In this document: piece after piece, positions 1-6,763 of the stretch
Position numbering within the stretch: position 1 is the first letter of the stretch
How the letters are laid out: the number at the start of each line of letters is the position of its first letter
NCBI GenBank assembly: GCA_964489835.1
Contig: CAZBBC010000123.1
Coordinates: 1-13,530 of the forward strand
Length of the DNA: 13,530 nucleotides
Direction of reading: 5' to 3'
Origin: CAZBBC01 sp964489835
GTDB taxonomy: Bacteria; Calditrichota; Calditrichia; JAJRVZ01
Program-made: the position numbers and the translations under genes
The notes under the pieces: model-generated
Told to the model about the DNA's origin: nothing
The model's input: only the letters and a program-made list of their open reading frames with translations
The model's database searches: none

Positions 1-57
1 GGCAAAGCCGGACAGGGAGGGGTGTCGACCCGCCTCAGGCGGGGAGACGGGGTGGGT
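1..57. repeat. Left-edge palindromic repeat, inverted copy of 5249-5298
   Basis: Bases 1-24 are the exact reverse complement of 5275-5298, and 47-57 of 5249-5259. The bases between differ: 25-46 here carry a hairpin (CCCGCCT at 29-35, AGGCGGG at 37-43, one-base loop), while the other copy has a different hairpin at 5260-5274. The copy is cut by the window edge inside its 16-bp terminal hairpin. It is a dispersed non-coding palindromic element; no coding potential is seen. Confidence 0.8.
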
Positions 58-149
58 CATTCAGGCCTGTATACGTTTATATCGCTGAATAGTTACGCTG
101 TATTGAAAATGGGTGAAGATTTTTATTATCCTTTTTTCATTTTTTTATG

Positions 150-166
150 TCCCGATTTAATCGGGA
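150..166. repeat. Short palindrome TCCCGATT-T-AATCGGGA
   Basis: Arms at 150-157 and 159-166 form an 8-bp perfect stem, followed by ATGACA. It resembles the small dispersed intergenic palindromes seen in many bacterial genomes. No neighbouring gene is close enough to suggest that it is a terminator. Confidence 0.55.
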
Positions 167-270
167 TGACACTACCCCTTTCTTGATAACCCCCCCCCAC
201 CCCCTTTTCTGGGGCTGTTGCAGTTTAGGCCATTTCAGACCTTTTTTATTAATATGCGGAACGAACTGTA

Positions 271-346
271 ATTCCCGCGAAAGCGGGAATCCATAAAAAA
301 CAGACACTTAAGTAATTATACTCTGGATGCCTGCTTTCACAGGCAT
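271..346. repeat. Pair of REP-like hairpins
   Basis: Two hairpins lie in tandem. ATTCCCGC (271-278) pairs with GCGGGAAT (283-290) around GAAA. ATGCCTG (327-333) pairs with CAGGCAT (340-346) around a six-base loop. Both are followed by similar tails (CC or GACAG). This arrangement is typical of dispersed REP-type elements. A function is not evident from the sequence. Confidence 0.55.
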
Positions 347-395
347 GACAGTTTTGGTCTTTTTCGCTAGTTTTGCAACAGCCTGCACTGGCGGA

Positions 396-530
396 GACTA
401 AGGGGGATATATACTCTTCTATGTTAATTATTTACAACCCCCTAACCCCCTTTTCTAAGGGGGAATAGATGTTACTTAATCGATAGCACAAATGAACATT
501 GCTCAAAAATAACCTAAACTGTGACAGGCC
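396..530 (+). repeat. Interspersed repeat, copy A (direct match to 3034-3168)
   Basis: About 135 bp match 3034-3168 in the same orientation, with roughly a dozen substitutions and one single-base indel by manual alignment. The unit has a G-tract (402-406), an AT-rich segment, a double C-tract (438-450), and a TTTTCTAAGGGGG segment that can fold back on the C-tract. It ends in a degenerate version of a CTGCAACAGCC motif that recurs at other patches. No open frame is conserved between copies, so it is a non-coding repeat. Confidence 0.8.
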
Positions 531-540
531 CTTCTAATGG

Positions 541-739
541 GGGAGTTAAATAGTTGATTTCATGTAAGTTGATCTAATTTACTTTATGAGTTGTGAATAA
601 TGCAGGCTAGTTATACTTTAGTATTTTTTTTCACGAACTTTTTTTGTATAATAGGAGAGTGGAAATGGCAGAATTACCATCATATTTTTTCCGGGGCAAG
701 TAAAATAATCACTGGTCAACTTTTAAGCATCCTTTAAAT
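541..739. other. Gene-free AT-rich leader before the malate dehydrogenase gene
   Basis: No convincing gene is seen. The stretch holds a perfect TATAAT at 647-652 and, overlapping its end, an AGGAGA at 653-658. The latter is six bases ahead of an ATG (665) that opens only a 12-codon frame ending at 703. This may be a leader peptide, the remnant of a lost gene start, or chance. Confidence 0.3.
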
Positions 740-748
740 TGATATAAT
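740..748 (+). promoter_or_regulatory. Putative extended -10 promoter of the malate dehydrogenase gene
   Basis: TGATATAAT at 740-748 is a perfect extended -10 element (TG-N-TATAAT). No good -35 hexamer sits 17 bases upstream, which is tolerated for extended -10 promoters. Transcription would begin near 755, giving a 5' leader of about 33 bases that includes the ribosome binding site. The assignment assumes a sigma-70 type consensus; some FCB lineages use a different -10 sequence. Confidence 0.45.
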
Positions 749-787
749 TTTAATGTTTAATTTTAACCCTAATCAAAGGAGCTTCAT

Positions 788-1741
788 ATGTTAAACAAAA
801 TTGGTCTCATTGGTGGTGGAAATATTGGCGGTGTTTTGATGCAGGAGGTGGTCAAACGCCAATTGGCACGTGAAGTGGCAATGGTAGATATTAAAGAACC
901 CGATCTGGCAAAGGGAAAAGCATTGGATATTGCTGAAGGTTCTGCAACCATTGGCGCCGATGTGAGATGTGTGGGTGGAAAGGAATATAATGTGATTGAA
1001 GGTGCCGATCTGGTGATTAATACCGCCGGAGTTCCACGTACAACCCGACCGGATGGTAGCATCCCAACAAGAGAAGAACTTCTGGCAACGAATCTGAAGA
1101 TAACCGATTCGGTTTCAGAAGGGATTAAGAAATATTGTCCCAAAGCTACGATTATCTCTGTTGCCAATCCACTGGATGCCATCGTGTATAAACTTTATCT
1201 TAATCTTAAACCACCAAAAAACAAATTGATAGGTATGGCCGGTGCACTGGATTCTGCCCGCTATCGTCATTTTGTTGCCTGGGAAGCGAAAGTCTCGGTA
1301 GAGAACGTGACCGCAATGGTTCTGGGTGGACATGGTGATTCGATGCTTCCTATTCGCAGCGCTTGCCGGATAGCCGGTATGCCGGTTGAAAAATTTGTTT
1401 CCGCTGAAAAGCTAGAGGCCATAGAATCACGCACACGCAAAGCCGGTGGGGAAGTGGTGAAACTCCTCGGTTCGGGTTCGGCGTTTGTTTCTCCGGCCTG
1501 GGGTGCCCTGGAGATGGTTGAGTCGATTGTTTTTGATAAACGAAAGATCATTCCATCCTGTGTTCTTCTTACCGGTGAATATGGTGTCGATGGTCTGTTT
1601 ATTGGCGTGCCGGTAATGCTTGGTAAAAACGGTGTGGAAAAAATCATTGAAATGGATCTTACAGATGCTGAAAAAGAAGCCTTTAAGAATTCCGTAGCCG
1701 CTGTGCAGAAAACGGTTGATGAAGTAAAAGCCATGTCTTAA
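788..1741 (+). CDS. mdh: NAD-dependent malate dehydrogenase (LDH/MDH superfamily)
   Basis: A cytoplasmic enzyme of 317 residues, the usual length, that interconverts malate and oxaloacetate with NAD. The N-terminal Rossmann fold shows the glycine loop GGGNIGG (residues 9-15) and an acidic residue at the end of strand 2 (Asp34), which favours NAD over NADP. Catalytic elements are visible: NPLD (127-130), Asp155 and Arg158 in LDSARYR, and the catalytic His182 in GGHGD. Arg84 in the mobile loop (AGVPR) supports malate rather than lactate as substrate. The mobile loop is odd: Arg84 and the next conserved Arg (95) are 11 residues apart, against about 6-7 in typical family members. The ATG at 788 follows AAAGGAG (775-781) by six bases. 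The gene stands alone with its own promoter. It could supply oxaloacetate to the decarboxylase encoded downstream. Confidence 0.93.
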   Translation: MLNKIGLIGGGNIGGVLMQEVVKRQLAREVAMVDIKEPDLAKGKALDIAEGSATIGADVRCVGGKEYNVIEGADLVINTAGVPRTTRPDGSIPTREELLATNLKITDSVSEGIKKYCPKATIISVANPLDAIVYKLYLNLKPPKNKLIGMAGALDSARYRHFVAWEAKVSVENVTAMVLGGHGDSMLPIRSACRIAGMPVEKFVSAEKLEAIESRTRKAGGEVVKLLGSGSAFVSPAWGALEMVESIVFDKRKIIPSCVLLTGEYGVDGLFIGVPVMLGKNGVEKIIEMDLTDAEKEAFKNSVAAVQKTVDEVKAMS

Positions 1742-1744
1742 AAT

Positions 1745-1825
1745 CGGAGACCGGAAAAAGGAGACCGGATACCGGATACCGGAGGCCGGAGAAGGGAGAC
1801 CGGATACCGGAGACCGGAGACCGGA
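1745..1825. repeat. Heptamer tandem repeat (ATACCGG / AGACCGG)
   Basis: Starting four bases after the malate dehydrogenase stop, about 80 bp are built from ACCGG blocks mostly spaced seven bases apart, with AT or AG between them. Two short interruptions occur (AAAAA near 1755-1759; GAAGGG near 1791-1796). Because the unit is seven bases, it cannot encode a fixed repeat peptide in one frame. Such arrays often vary in copy number. No terminator-like T-run follows. Confidence 0.8.
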
Positions 1826-1983
1826 ATAAGTGGGGAATTGGCAGAGGTGTGTTTTTTTTCCGTTGATATACTGAAACTGGAAATAGTTGACGATAGTTTG
1901 GTTTAGGGAAGACAATCTAAGGATTCATCTTTTCTTGTTTAATTTAAATAATTACCGATATTATTTTTTAAGGAGGTGATTTG

Positions 1984-2661
1984 ATGGCAAAATTGACTTA
2001 TTTCAGTCATTCTGCCTGGAAGATCGAAACCAATGAATATACGATTCTGATCGATCCTTTCCTTGATGATAATCCAACCTCACCGGTTAAATCAAAGGAT
2101 GTTAAGGCGGATTTCATCATTATTACCCATGCCCATGGTGATCATATTGGTGACGCAATACCGATAGCCAAAGCGAACAATGCGACGATTATATCTAATT
2201 TTGAGATAGCCAACTGGTGCGGGGAACAGGGAGTGACTGCCCATCCGATGCATATTGGTGGATCTAAGGAATTTCCTTTCGGGAAAGTAAAATTAACCCA
2301 GGCATTTCATGGATCTTCCTTTCCGGATGGCTCATATGGCGGGATGCCGACCGGGGTTCTGATTACGATACAAAATAAAACTATTTATCATAGTGGGGAT
2401 ACCGGTCTTTTTGGCGATATGAAACTGATCGGAGAATCAATGCCGATAGATATTGCCCTGATCCCCATCGGTGATAACTTCACCATGGGTCTCGATGATG
2501 CAGTCAAGGCAGTTGAGTTCCTTCGTCCAAAGATGGTAATACCGATGCATTATAAAACTTTTGACGTTATAAATGTGGATCCGGACGAATTTGTTTCAAG
2601 AGTAAAAATGACCGGTGTAGAAGCAAAAGTACTGGATTATGGGAGTTCTATTGATTTCTGA
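1984..2661 (+). CDS. UPF0173-type metal-dependent hydrolase, metallo-beta-lactamase fold
   Basis: A 225-residue cytoplasmic protein with no signal peptide, the normal size for the UPF0173/YtkL-like group. The family signature THAHGDHIGD gives the metal ligands His49, His51, Asp53 and His54. Further ligands are likely His109 (AFHGS), Asp139 (HSGDTG) and His189 (IPMHY), so a complete two-metal site is expected. The natural substrate of the family is not established. A TTG at 1981 is in frame, but ATG at 1984 is preferred because it lies seven bases after AGGAGG (1971-1976). A strong intrinsic terminator follows, so the gene is probably transcribed alone or with the gene before it. Confidence 0.88.
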   Translation: MAKLTYFSHSAWKIETNEYTILIDPFLDDNPTSPVKSKDVKADFIIITHAHGDHIGDAIPIAKANNATIISNFEIANWCGEQGVTAHPMHIGGSKEFPFGKVKLTQAFHGSSFPDGSYGGMPTGVLITIQNKTIYHSGDTGLFGDMKLIGESMPIDIALIPIGDNFTMGLDDAVKAVEFLRPKMVIPMHYKTFDVINVDPDEFVSRVKMTGVEAKVLDYGSSIDF

Positions 2662-2688
2662 ACCTCCGATATCTGAGAGTGATAAGCT

Positions 2689-2727
2689 GAAAGTGGTAAT
2701 AATATTAAGATTGTTACCACTTTTTTA
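2689..2727 (+). terminator. Rho-independent terminator after the UPF0173 gene
   Basis: AAGTGGTAA (2691-2699) pairs with TTACCACTT (2714-2722) in a nine-base perfect stem with a 14-base loop. The descending arm runs into six T residues (2721-2726). It lies about 30 bases after the stop codon at 2661. Confidence 0.85.
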
Positions 2728-2784
2728 TTTTAAATGATGTTTTTTGGTATATTTATGAAATCATTAATACAAAGAGAGTCGTGT

Positions 2785-2940
2785 AAATTCCCCCTTTCAA
2801 AGTCTGTTGCAGTATCACTTTATTCGTACAGCTTTAATGATAAGCAGAATCTGTCTCCCCCTTGGAAAAGGGGGACTAAGGGGGATATAAAAATGGTCTA
2901 AGTTATTTATAAACACCCCCCTCAATCCCCCTTGATGGGG
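2785..2940. repeat. Interspersed G/C-tract repeat, copy C
   Basis: This unit contains a TGTTGCAG motif (2804-2811), a CCCCCTT/AAGGGGG hairpin (2857-2874), a second G-tract at 2880-2885 and a double C-tract (2916-2931). Its reverse complement matches 11430-11565 well: both share the GATACTGCAACAG motif, AAAGCTG, and the TTAGAC segment between the G- and C-tracts. Its 3' half is also a relative of copy B. The 2662-3322 stretch outside the terminator and these repeats holds no gene that I can support. Confidence 0.7.
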
Positions 2941-2997
2941 ATGTTGCAGATTTAATTTGTTGGCACAATTTATCAGAATTGTATGATCTGTCTCCCC

Positions 2998-3020
2998 CCG
3001 CCAGTGGGCGGATCTTCGAC
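2998..3020. repeat. 23-nt hairpin module inserted in repeat copy B
   Basis: Copy C reads CTGTCTCCCC (2851-2860) straight into CTTGGAAAAGGGGG. Here the same flanks, 2988-2997 and 3021 onward, are separated by 23 extra bases that include the stem CCGCC (2998-3002) / GGCGG (3007-3011) and then ATCTTCGAC. The reverse complement begins GTCGA and carries CCGCC/GGCGG, like the module at 24-44. This reads as a discrete small insertion. Confidence 0.65.
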
Positions 3021-3033
3021 CTTGATAAAGGGG

Positions 3034-3168
3034 GACTAAGGGGGATATATACTCTTCTATGTTATTCATTTACAACCCCCTAACCCCCTTTTCTAAGGGG
3101 GAATAGATTTTGCTTAATAGAGAGCACAAATGAACTTTTGCTCAAAAATTACCTAATCTGCAACAGCC
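3034..3168 (+). repeat. Interspersed repeat, copy B (direct match to 396-530)
   Basis: This is the same-orientation partner of copy A, offset by 2638 bases over most of its length. It ends in an intact CTGCAACAGCC (3158-3168). The G-tract at 3040-3044, the double C-tract at 3076-3088 and the G-tract at 3097-3101 can form alternative hairpins. A further related C-tract/G-tract hairpin follows at about 3190-3220 and resembles 11415-11445. Confidence 0.8.
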
Positions 3169-3322
3169 ACTGATAGGGGAGCAGGATCCGAATCCCCCTT
3201 TGAAAGGGGACTAGGGGAATGTTTTTTTTATGCCAATAAAAATAATAAGTTAAATGTCAAACATATGAAAACATTTTACACTACTAGTGATTAATTTAAG
3301 ATAGAATATGAAAGGATATTAA

Positions 3323-5227
3323 TTGAAAAATTGTACCCGGTTCTGGATTGTGATGCTTTCTCTGTTTGTTATACTTTCCGCTGCCCACAGCTATGCTCAG
3401 GAAGAATTGTTATATATGCCGGTTGACGTAAAGAAAGCATATGACAATAATACGCGTTCATATAAAGGGATACCCGGTGATGTTTATTGGCAAAACCGTT
3501 CCGATTATCAGATCAAAGTCGAATGGGATCCGCAAAAACATCTCCTATCCGGCAATGAGACGATTAATTACTATAACAATAGTCCGGATAGTTTAAAAAG
3601 ACTGATCGTTCGGCTTTATCAGGACAGATATAAAAAAGGGAATATGCGTGATTATCCTGTTGACACAGCGGATGTTCATCAGGGAATAAATATTTCCTAT
3701 CTGAATATCAATGGCGCGCAAGTCCATTTTGATGATATAAGTCCCTGGAAACAAAGGTATGGTACGGTGATGAGTATTGATCTCGACCAGCCGTTACCTC
3801 CCGGGGAACAATTAGCGTTAGAAATCGGATGGCAGACGTTCATAGCTGTAAAATCCTTTCGGCGCAGAATGGGAGCATTTAGTGATTCCTCGGCCTTTAT
3901 AGGACAATGGTATCCGGAAATTGCTGTCTATGATGATGTCGATGGTTGGGACCTTTATTCCCACACCGGTGAACAGGAATTCTATCATGAATTCGGGAAT
4001 TATGAGGTTGAAATCACGGTTCCCGGAGACTTTCTTGTTTGGGCGACAGGCTTATTGCAGAATGGTAAAAATGTTTTGCAAAATAAATATTTAAACAGAT
4101 ATGAAGCAGCATTCGAGTCAGACAGCATGATACATATTGTAACAGCTGAAGATTATGCTGACGGACCGGTTACTATCCGGAATGATAAGAATACCTGGCG
4201 TTTTGAAGCTTCCCATGTTCCTGACTTTGCATTTGCTACAAGTAATGGCTTTTTGTGGGATGGATCCAGCATTATAGTAGACAAAGAAAATGACAGGCGT
4301 GTAATGATAGATGCCGCCTATAATAAGGATTCGAATGAGTTTTATGACGTAGCGGAAATTGGCAGAAAAACAATAGAGTATTTATCCCTTGAATTACCCG
4401 GTGTTCCTTTTCCATATCCTAAATTAACGGTCTATAATGGTGCTATCGGAGGCGGTATGGAGTTTCCGATGATGGTAAATAATGGTAGAACGACAAACAT
4501 GGCCAGAACGGTCAGTCTTACCGCCCATGAAATTACGCATACCTATTTCCCTTTCTTTATGGGTACGAATGAAAAAAAGTATGCCTGGATGGATGAAGGC
4601 TGGGCGGTAATGATACCGCTTGACTTTTGCCAGAAGATGGTACAAGGAAATGATCCGTTAAGAAGTGAGATTGTGAAATATGAACGGCTGGCCGGACGCG
4701 AAATGGACCTGCCTTTAATGACGCCATCCATCATGATGCGAGGAAGAGCCCTTCGAATGGCTTCCTATAATAGACCGGCCATCGCTTATGTGATATTGAG
4801 AAATATTATGGGCACTGAAAAATTCCGGGAGGCCATGAAGACCTATATTGATCGTTGGCACGGAAAACATCCGCTGCCTTATGATTTTTTCTTTACGTTT
4901 AATGAAGTTCACGCTGAAAGCCTTAACTGGTTTTGGAAACCCTGGTTTTTTGACCGCGGATATCCTGATCTGGCTATTGGATCAGTACAAACAACAGGTG
5001 GTAAAACAGATGTAATGATCGAAAAAATAGGTCACTTACCGGTCCCTGTAAATTTGAGAATTAAATTTGCCGATGGGAATGAAAGAAATATAGATAAATC
5101 AGCGGAGGTGTGGAAAAACGGAGATACAAAATGTATCATTCAATTTGAGCACACCGAAGATATCGTCAGTATCGATCTTGGGAATGCCTATATTCCCGAT
5201 AAGAATTATGATAATAATAAGTATTAG
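3323..5227 (+). CDS. Secreted M1-family zinc metallopeptidase (aminopeptidase-like)
   Basis: A 634-residue exported peptidase. Residues 1-25 form a signal peptide (basic start, hydrophobic 8-20, SYA before Gln26). An N-terminal beta domain (about 60-290) precedes the thermolysin-like domain. The zinc site is HEITH (His402, Glu403, His406) with Glu425 in WMDEGWA, 18 residues further on, the exact M1 spacing. GGGMEF (376-381) replaces the classic GAMEN exopeptidase motif. Tyr482 is a plausible catalytic tyrosine. The wording HExxHTYFP...MDEGWA resembles the uncharacterised M1 group common in Bacteroidota. It probably trims N-terminal residues from peptides in the periplasm or outside the cell. 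The start is TTG: AAGGA (3312-3316) lies six bases ahead, and the only nearby ATG (3308) runs into a stop at once. A perfect hairpin element follows the stop. Confidence 0.9.
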   Translation: MKNCTRFWIVMLSLFVILSAAHSYAQEELLYMPVDVKKAYDNNTRSYKGIPGDVYWQNRSDYQIKVEWDPQKHLLSGNETINYYNNSPDSLKRLIVRLYQDRYKKGNMRDYPVDTADVHQGINISYLNINGAQVHFDDISPWKQRYGTVMSIDLDQPLPPGEQLALEIGWQTFIAVKSFRRRMGAFSDSSAFIGQWYPEIAVYDDVDGWDLYSHTGEQEFYHEFGNYEVEITVPGDFLVWATGLLQNGKNVLQNKYLNRYEAAFESDSMIHIVTAEDYADGPVTIRNDKNTWRFEASHVPDFAFATSNGFLWDGSSIIVDKENDRRVMIDAAYNKDSNEFYDVAEIGRKTIEYLSLELPGVPFPYPKLTVYNGAIGGGMEFPMMVNNGRTTNMARTVSLTAHEITHTYFPFFMGTNEKKYAWMDEGWAVMIPLDFCQKMVQGNDPLRSEIVKYERLAGREMDLPLMTPSIMMRGRALRMASYNRPAIAYVILRNIMGTEKFREAMKTYIDRWHGKHPLPYDFFFTFNEVHAESLNWFWKPWFFDRGYPDLAIGSVQTTGGKTDVMIEKIGHLPVPVNLRIKFADGNERNIDKSAEVWKNGDTKCIIQFEHTEDIVSIDLGNAYIPDKNYDNNKY

Positions 5228-5248
5228 TTGTATGGGTATAGATAAATA

Positions 5249-5311
5249 ACCCACCCCGTCCCGCTATCGCGGTCCACCCCTCCCTGTCCGGCTTTGCCGG
5301 ACAGGGAGGGG
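5249..5311. repeat. Palindromic element with a 16-bp perfect hairpin
   Basis: CCCCTCCCTGTCCGGC (5277-5292) pairs perfectly with 5296-5311 around TTT. A second small stem, CCGC (5261-5264) / GCGG (5269-5272), lies upstream. The element is an inverted copy of 1-57 with a different internal hairpin. It sits 22 bases after the peptidase stop, so the hairpin may also stop transcription or protect the 3' end of the mRNA. It has no immediate T-run; eight Ts appear at about 5333-5340. Confidence 0.8.
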
Positions 5312-5347
5312 CCGGAGAAGGGTAAGTATTTATTTTTTTTACAAGAC

Positions 5348-5430
5348 GCGAAGTAAGCGCAAGGATCGCAAAGATTAAATAATTTTTAAATAAAATCAGT
5401 GTCAATTCGTGATAATTCGTGAAATTCGTG
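5348..5430. repeat. Two sets of roughly 10-bp-phased short repeats
   Basis: First set: GCGAAG (5348-5353), CGCAAG (5358-5363) and CGCAAAG (5367-5373), starting about every 10 bases. Second set: AATTCGTG at 5404, 5414 and 5423. The period is close to one helical turn. Similar CGCAAAG and AATTCGTG arrays are, from general familiarity, common between genes in FCB-group genomes. The 5228-5531 gap contains this array, the hairpin element and no gene. Confidence 0.65.
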
Positions 5431-5531
5431 GACAATTTTTTAATTTCAGCAATATGCTGCGGTATGAATAGACCAGGATTGAAAACAATTCAAAGTCCAA
5501 AATTATTTTTACTACAGATGTATTGAACCAC

Positions 5532-6479
5532 ATGAAAATTTATACCGACAATCCCGGATATGCCGGGCAGATCCTGGATCTTTCCAGGCCGTGGCAACCA
5601 ATCTCACCAGAAGCACTATCACCGGAAATACAGCTATTGGCCGGTCAATTAATGGAGGGAAACATATTATATGAGGGGTTAATCGACAAAAAATCGATCT
5701 TTAACCCTTTGTTTATAAGGGAATTCACCCCTTTCTCCCAGTTTGATTTCCTTGTGCAATATTCGAAACAGGTAAAAAAAATTTCCACTGGTTTCCTTTG
5801 TTTTTCCGGCGCAGGAAAAAAATTCCATGGTTTTCGTAACAGGGAATGGGTCAGTATACCGGGAAATATACATCTTAGTATTCTTCTGGAACCACGGAAA
5901 AAAATCAATCATGCCGATAGCGCTTTTCTAATTCTGGCTGCGAATGCCGTAGTCCAAACAATCGATAGTTTAAATAGAGTAAATGGTCAACCACAGATAA
6001 AGTGGGTGAATGATATTGTAGTTAATAATCAAAAAGTGGGGGGTGTATTAGTTCAAACACAAATTCAGGGAGAGATCACAGACAGAGTGATCATAGGGAT
6101 TGGGTTGAATGTTGATGAAAGTCCGAAAATTGAAAGCGATCCCTTCATTTTGAGAACAACGGCCATCAACCATCTCGTGCAGGGATCAGAAAAATACGCA
6201 TTGGCTGAAATTCTCTGGCCATTGATCGTAAATTTAGAACGGAATTATATGGTCATTATGAATGATGAGTATAATAAACTTTTGAATGAGTATATCAGTC
6301 ACTCCATGCTCCCAGGACAATATATTGAAGTTTTTTCCGATCCCCGAGAAGGGGAATCACAGAAGACCGATGAGGGAATGGTAACATCAATAACTGAAAA
6401 TCTGGAATTGTTATTGCAGGGAGTGGATCATCCAATACGTAAGGGTCGGATAAAAGTCAAAAAAACAAATTCTTCTTGA
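5532..6479 (+). CDS. birA: Biotin--protein ligase, HTH-less and divergent
   Basis: This enzyme activates biotin with ATP and attaches it to a lysine of biotin-dependent enzymes. The protein has 315 residues from ATG 5532. The catalytic domain (about residues 60-245) is recognised by KWVNDI (157-162), the following GGVLVQT (170-176) and GIGLNVDES (189-197). The biotin/ATP loop is GAGKKFHGFR (93-102) instead of the usual GRGRxGR. A C-terminal domain (about 255-310) ends in a short beta-type segment, as in BirA. There is no recognisable N-terminal helix-turn-helix, so it is unlikely to be a repressor; the first ~60 residues match nothing I know. A TTG at 5523 is an alternative start; neither start has a clear Shine-Dalgarno. 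It lies 71 bases ahead of the decarboxylase genes, whose alpha subunit needs biotin. The gene symbol denotes function only. Confidence 0.85.
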   Translation: MKIYTDNPGYAGQILDLSRPWQPISPEALSPEIQLLAGQLMEGNILYEGLIDKKSIFNPLFIREFTPFSQFDFLVQYSKQVKKISTGFLCFSGAGKKFHGFRNREWVSIPGNIHLSILLEPRKKINHADSAFLILAANAVVQTIDSLNRVNGQPQIKWVNDIVVNNQKVGGVLVQTQIQGEITDRVIIGIGLNVDESPKIESDPFILRTTAINHLVQGSEKYALAEILWPLIVNLERNYMVIMNDEYNKLLNEYISHSMLPGQYIEVFSDPREGESQKTDEGMVTSITENLELLLQGVDHPIRKGRIKVKKTNSS

Positions 6480-6550
6480 TTGTTATTTTTTTATCTAATA
6501 GTTTAAATATATATAACTTTATTTTCCACTTGTTTACAAGATAGTATCCT

Positions 6551-6763
6551 ATGGAGTCTCTCGGGTTATTAACCATATGTACATCCGCATTTTTAGCTGT
6601 TTTTCTTATCCTTTCGTTATGTGCTGTATTAATACGGCTCATTATTGTTATTTTTCCGGATCCGGAAAGTAAGGAAGATCAGGCAATTCTCGCAGCTATT
6701 TCCACTACTGTCAATAGTCATTATCCAGGTACAAAAATAACTAAGATAGAGGAAGTGAAATGA
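6551..6763 (+). CDS. oadG: OadG-like small membrane subunit of a Na+-pumping decarboxylase
   Basis: A 70-residue protein with one membrane helix (about residues 6-36), then a polar cytoplasmic tail with acidic and basic residues. This is the architecture of decarboxylase gamma subunits, which anchor the alpha subunit to the beta subunit. Sequence similarity is too low by eye to assign it by motif, so the call rests on size, topology and position. The stop overlaps the OadA start by four bases (ATGA), a sign of translational coupling. Gamma subunits commonly precede or lie next to oadA. No strong ribosome binding site precedes the ATG at 6551. Confidence 0.7.
   Translation: MESLGLLTICTSAFLAVFLILSLCAVLIRLIIVIFPDPESKEDQAILAAISTTVNSHYPGTKITKIEEVK

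Noticed and set aside
181..215. G-quadruplex on the minus strand from the long C-runs
   Set aside because: The runs fit a G-rich motif, but such tracts are part of the repeat family here, and the sequence alone does not show a separate role.
647..652. TATAAT as the main mdh promoter
   Set aside because: It overlaps a ribosome binding site and lies far upstream; the extended -10 at 740-748 is better placed. It remains possible as a second promoter.
1427..1915. Long minus-strand open frame opposite mdh and the heptamer array
   Set aside because: It lies over the well-supported mdh gene, and part of its product is simply the translated heptamer repeat.
2815..3069. Minus-strand open frame with a PLYQGR-type product
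   Set aside because: It is made entirely from the G/C-tract repeats; copies elsewhere do not keep the frame.
396..3168. CRISPR array
   Set aside because: The repeats are 135 bp and kilobases apart, with no regular short spacers and no cas genes.
5532..6479. BirA-type repressor regulating biotin genes
   Set aside because: The N-terminus lacks a helix-turn-helix, and no biotin synthesis genes are nearby.
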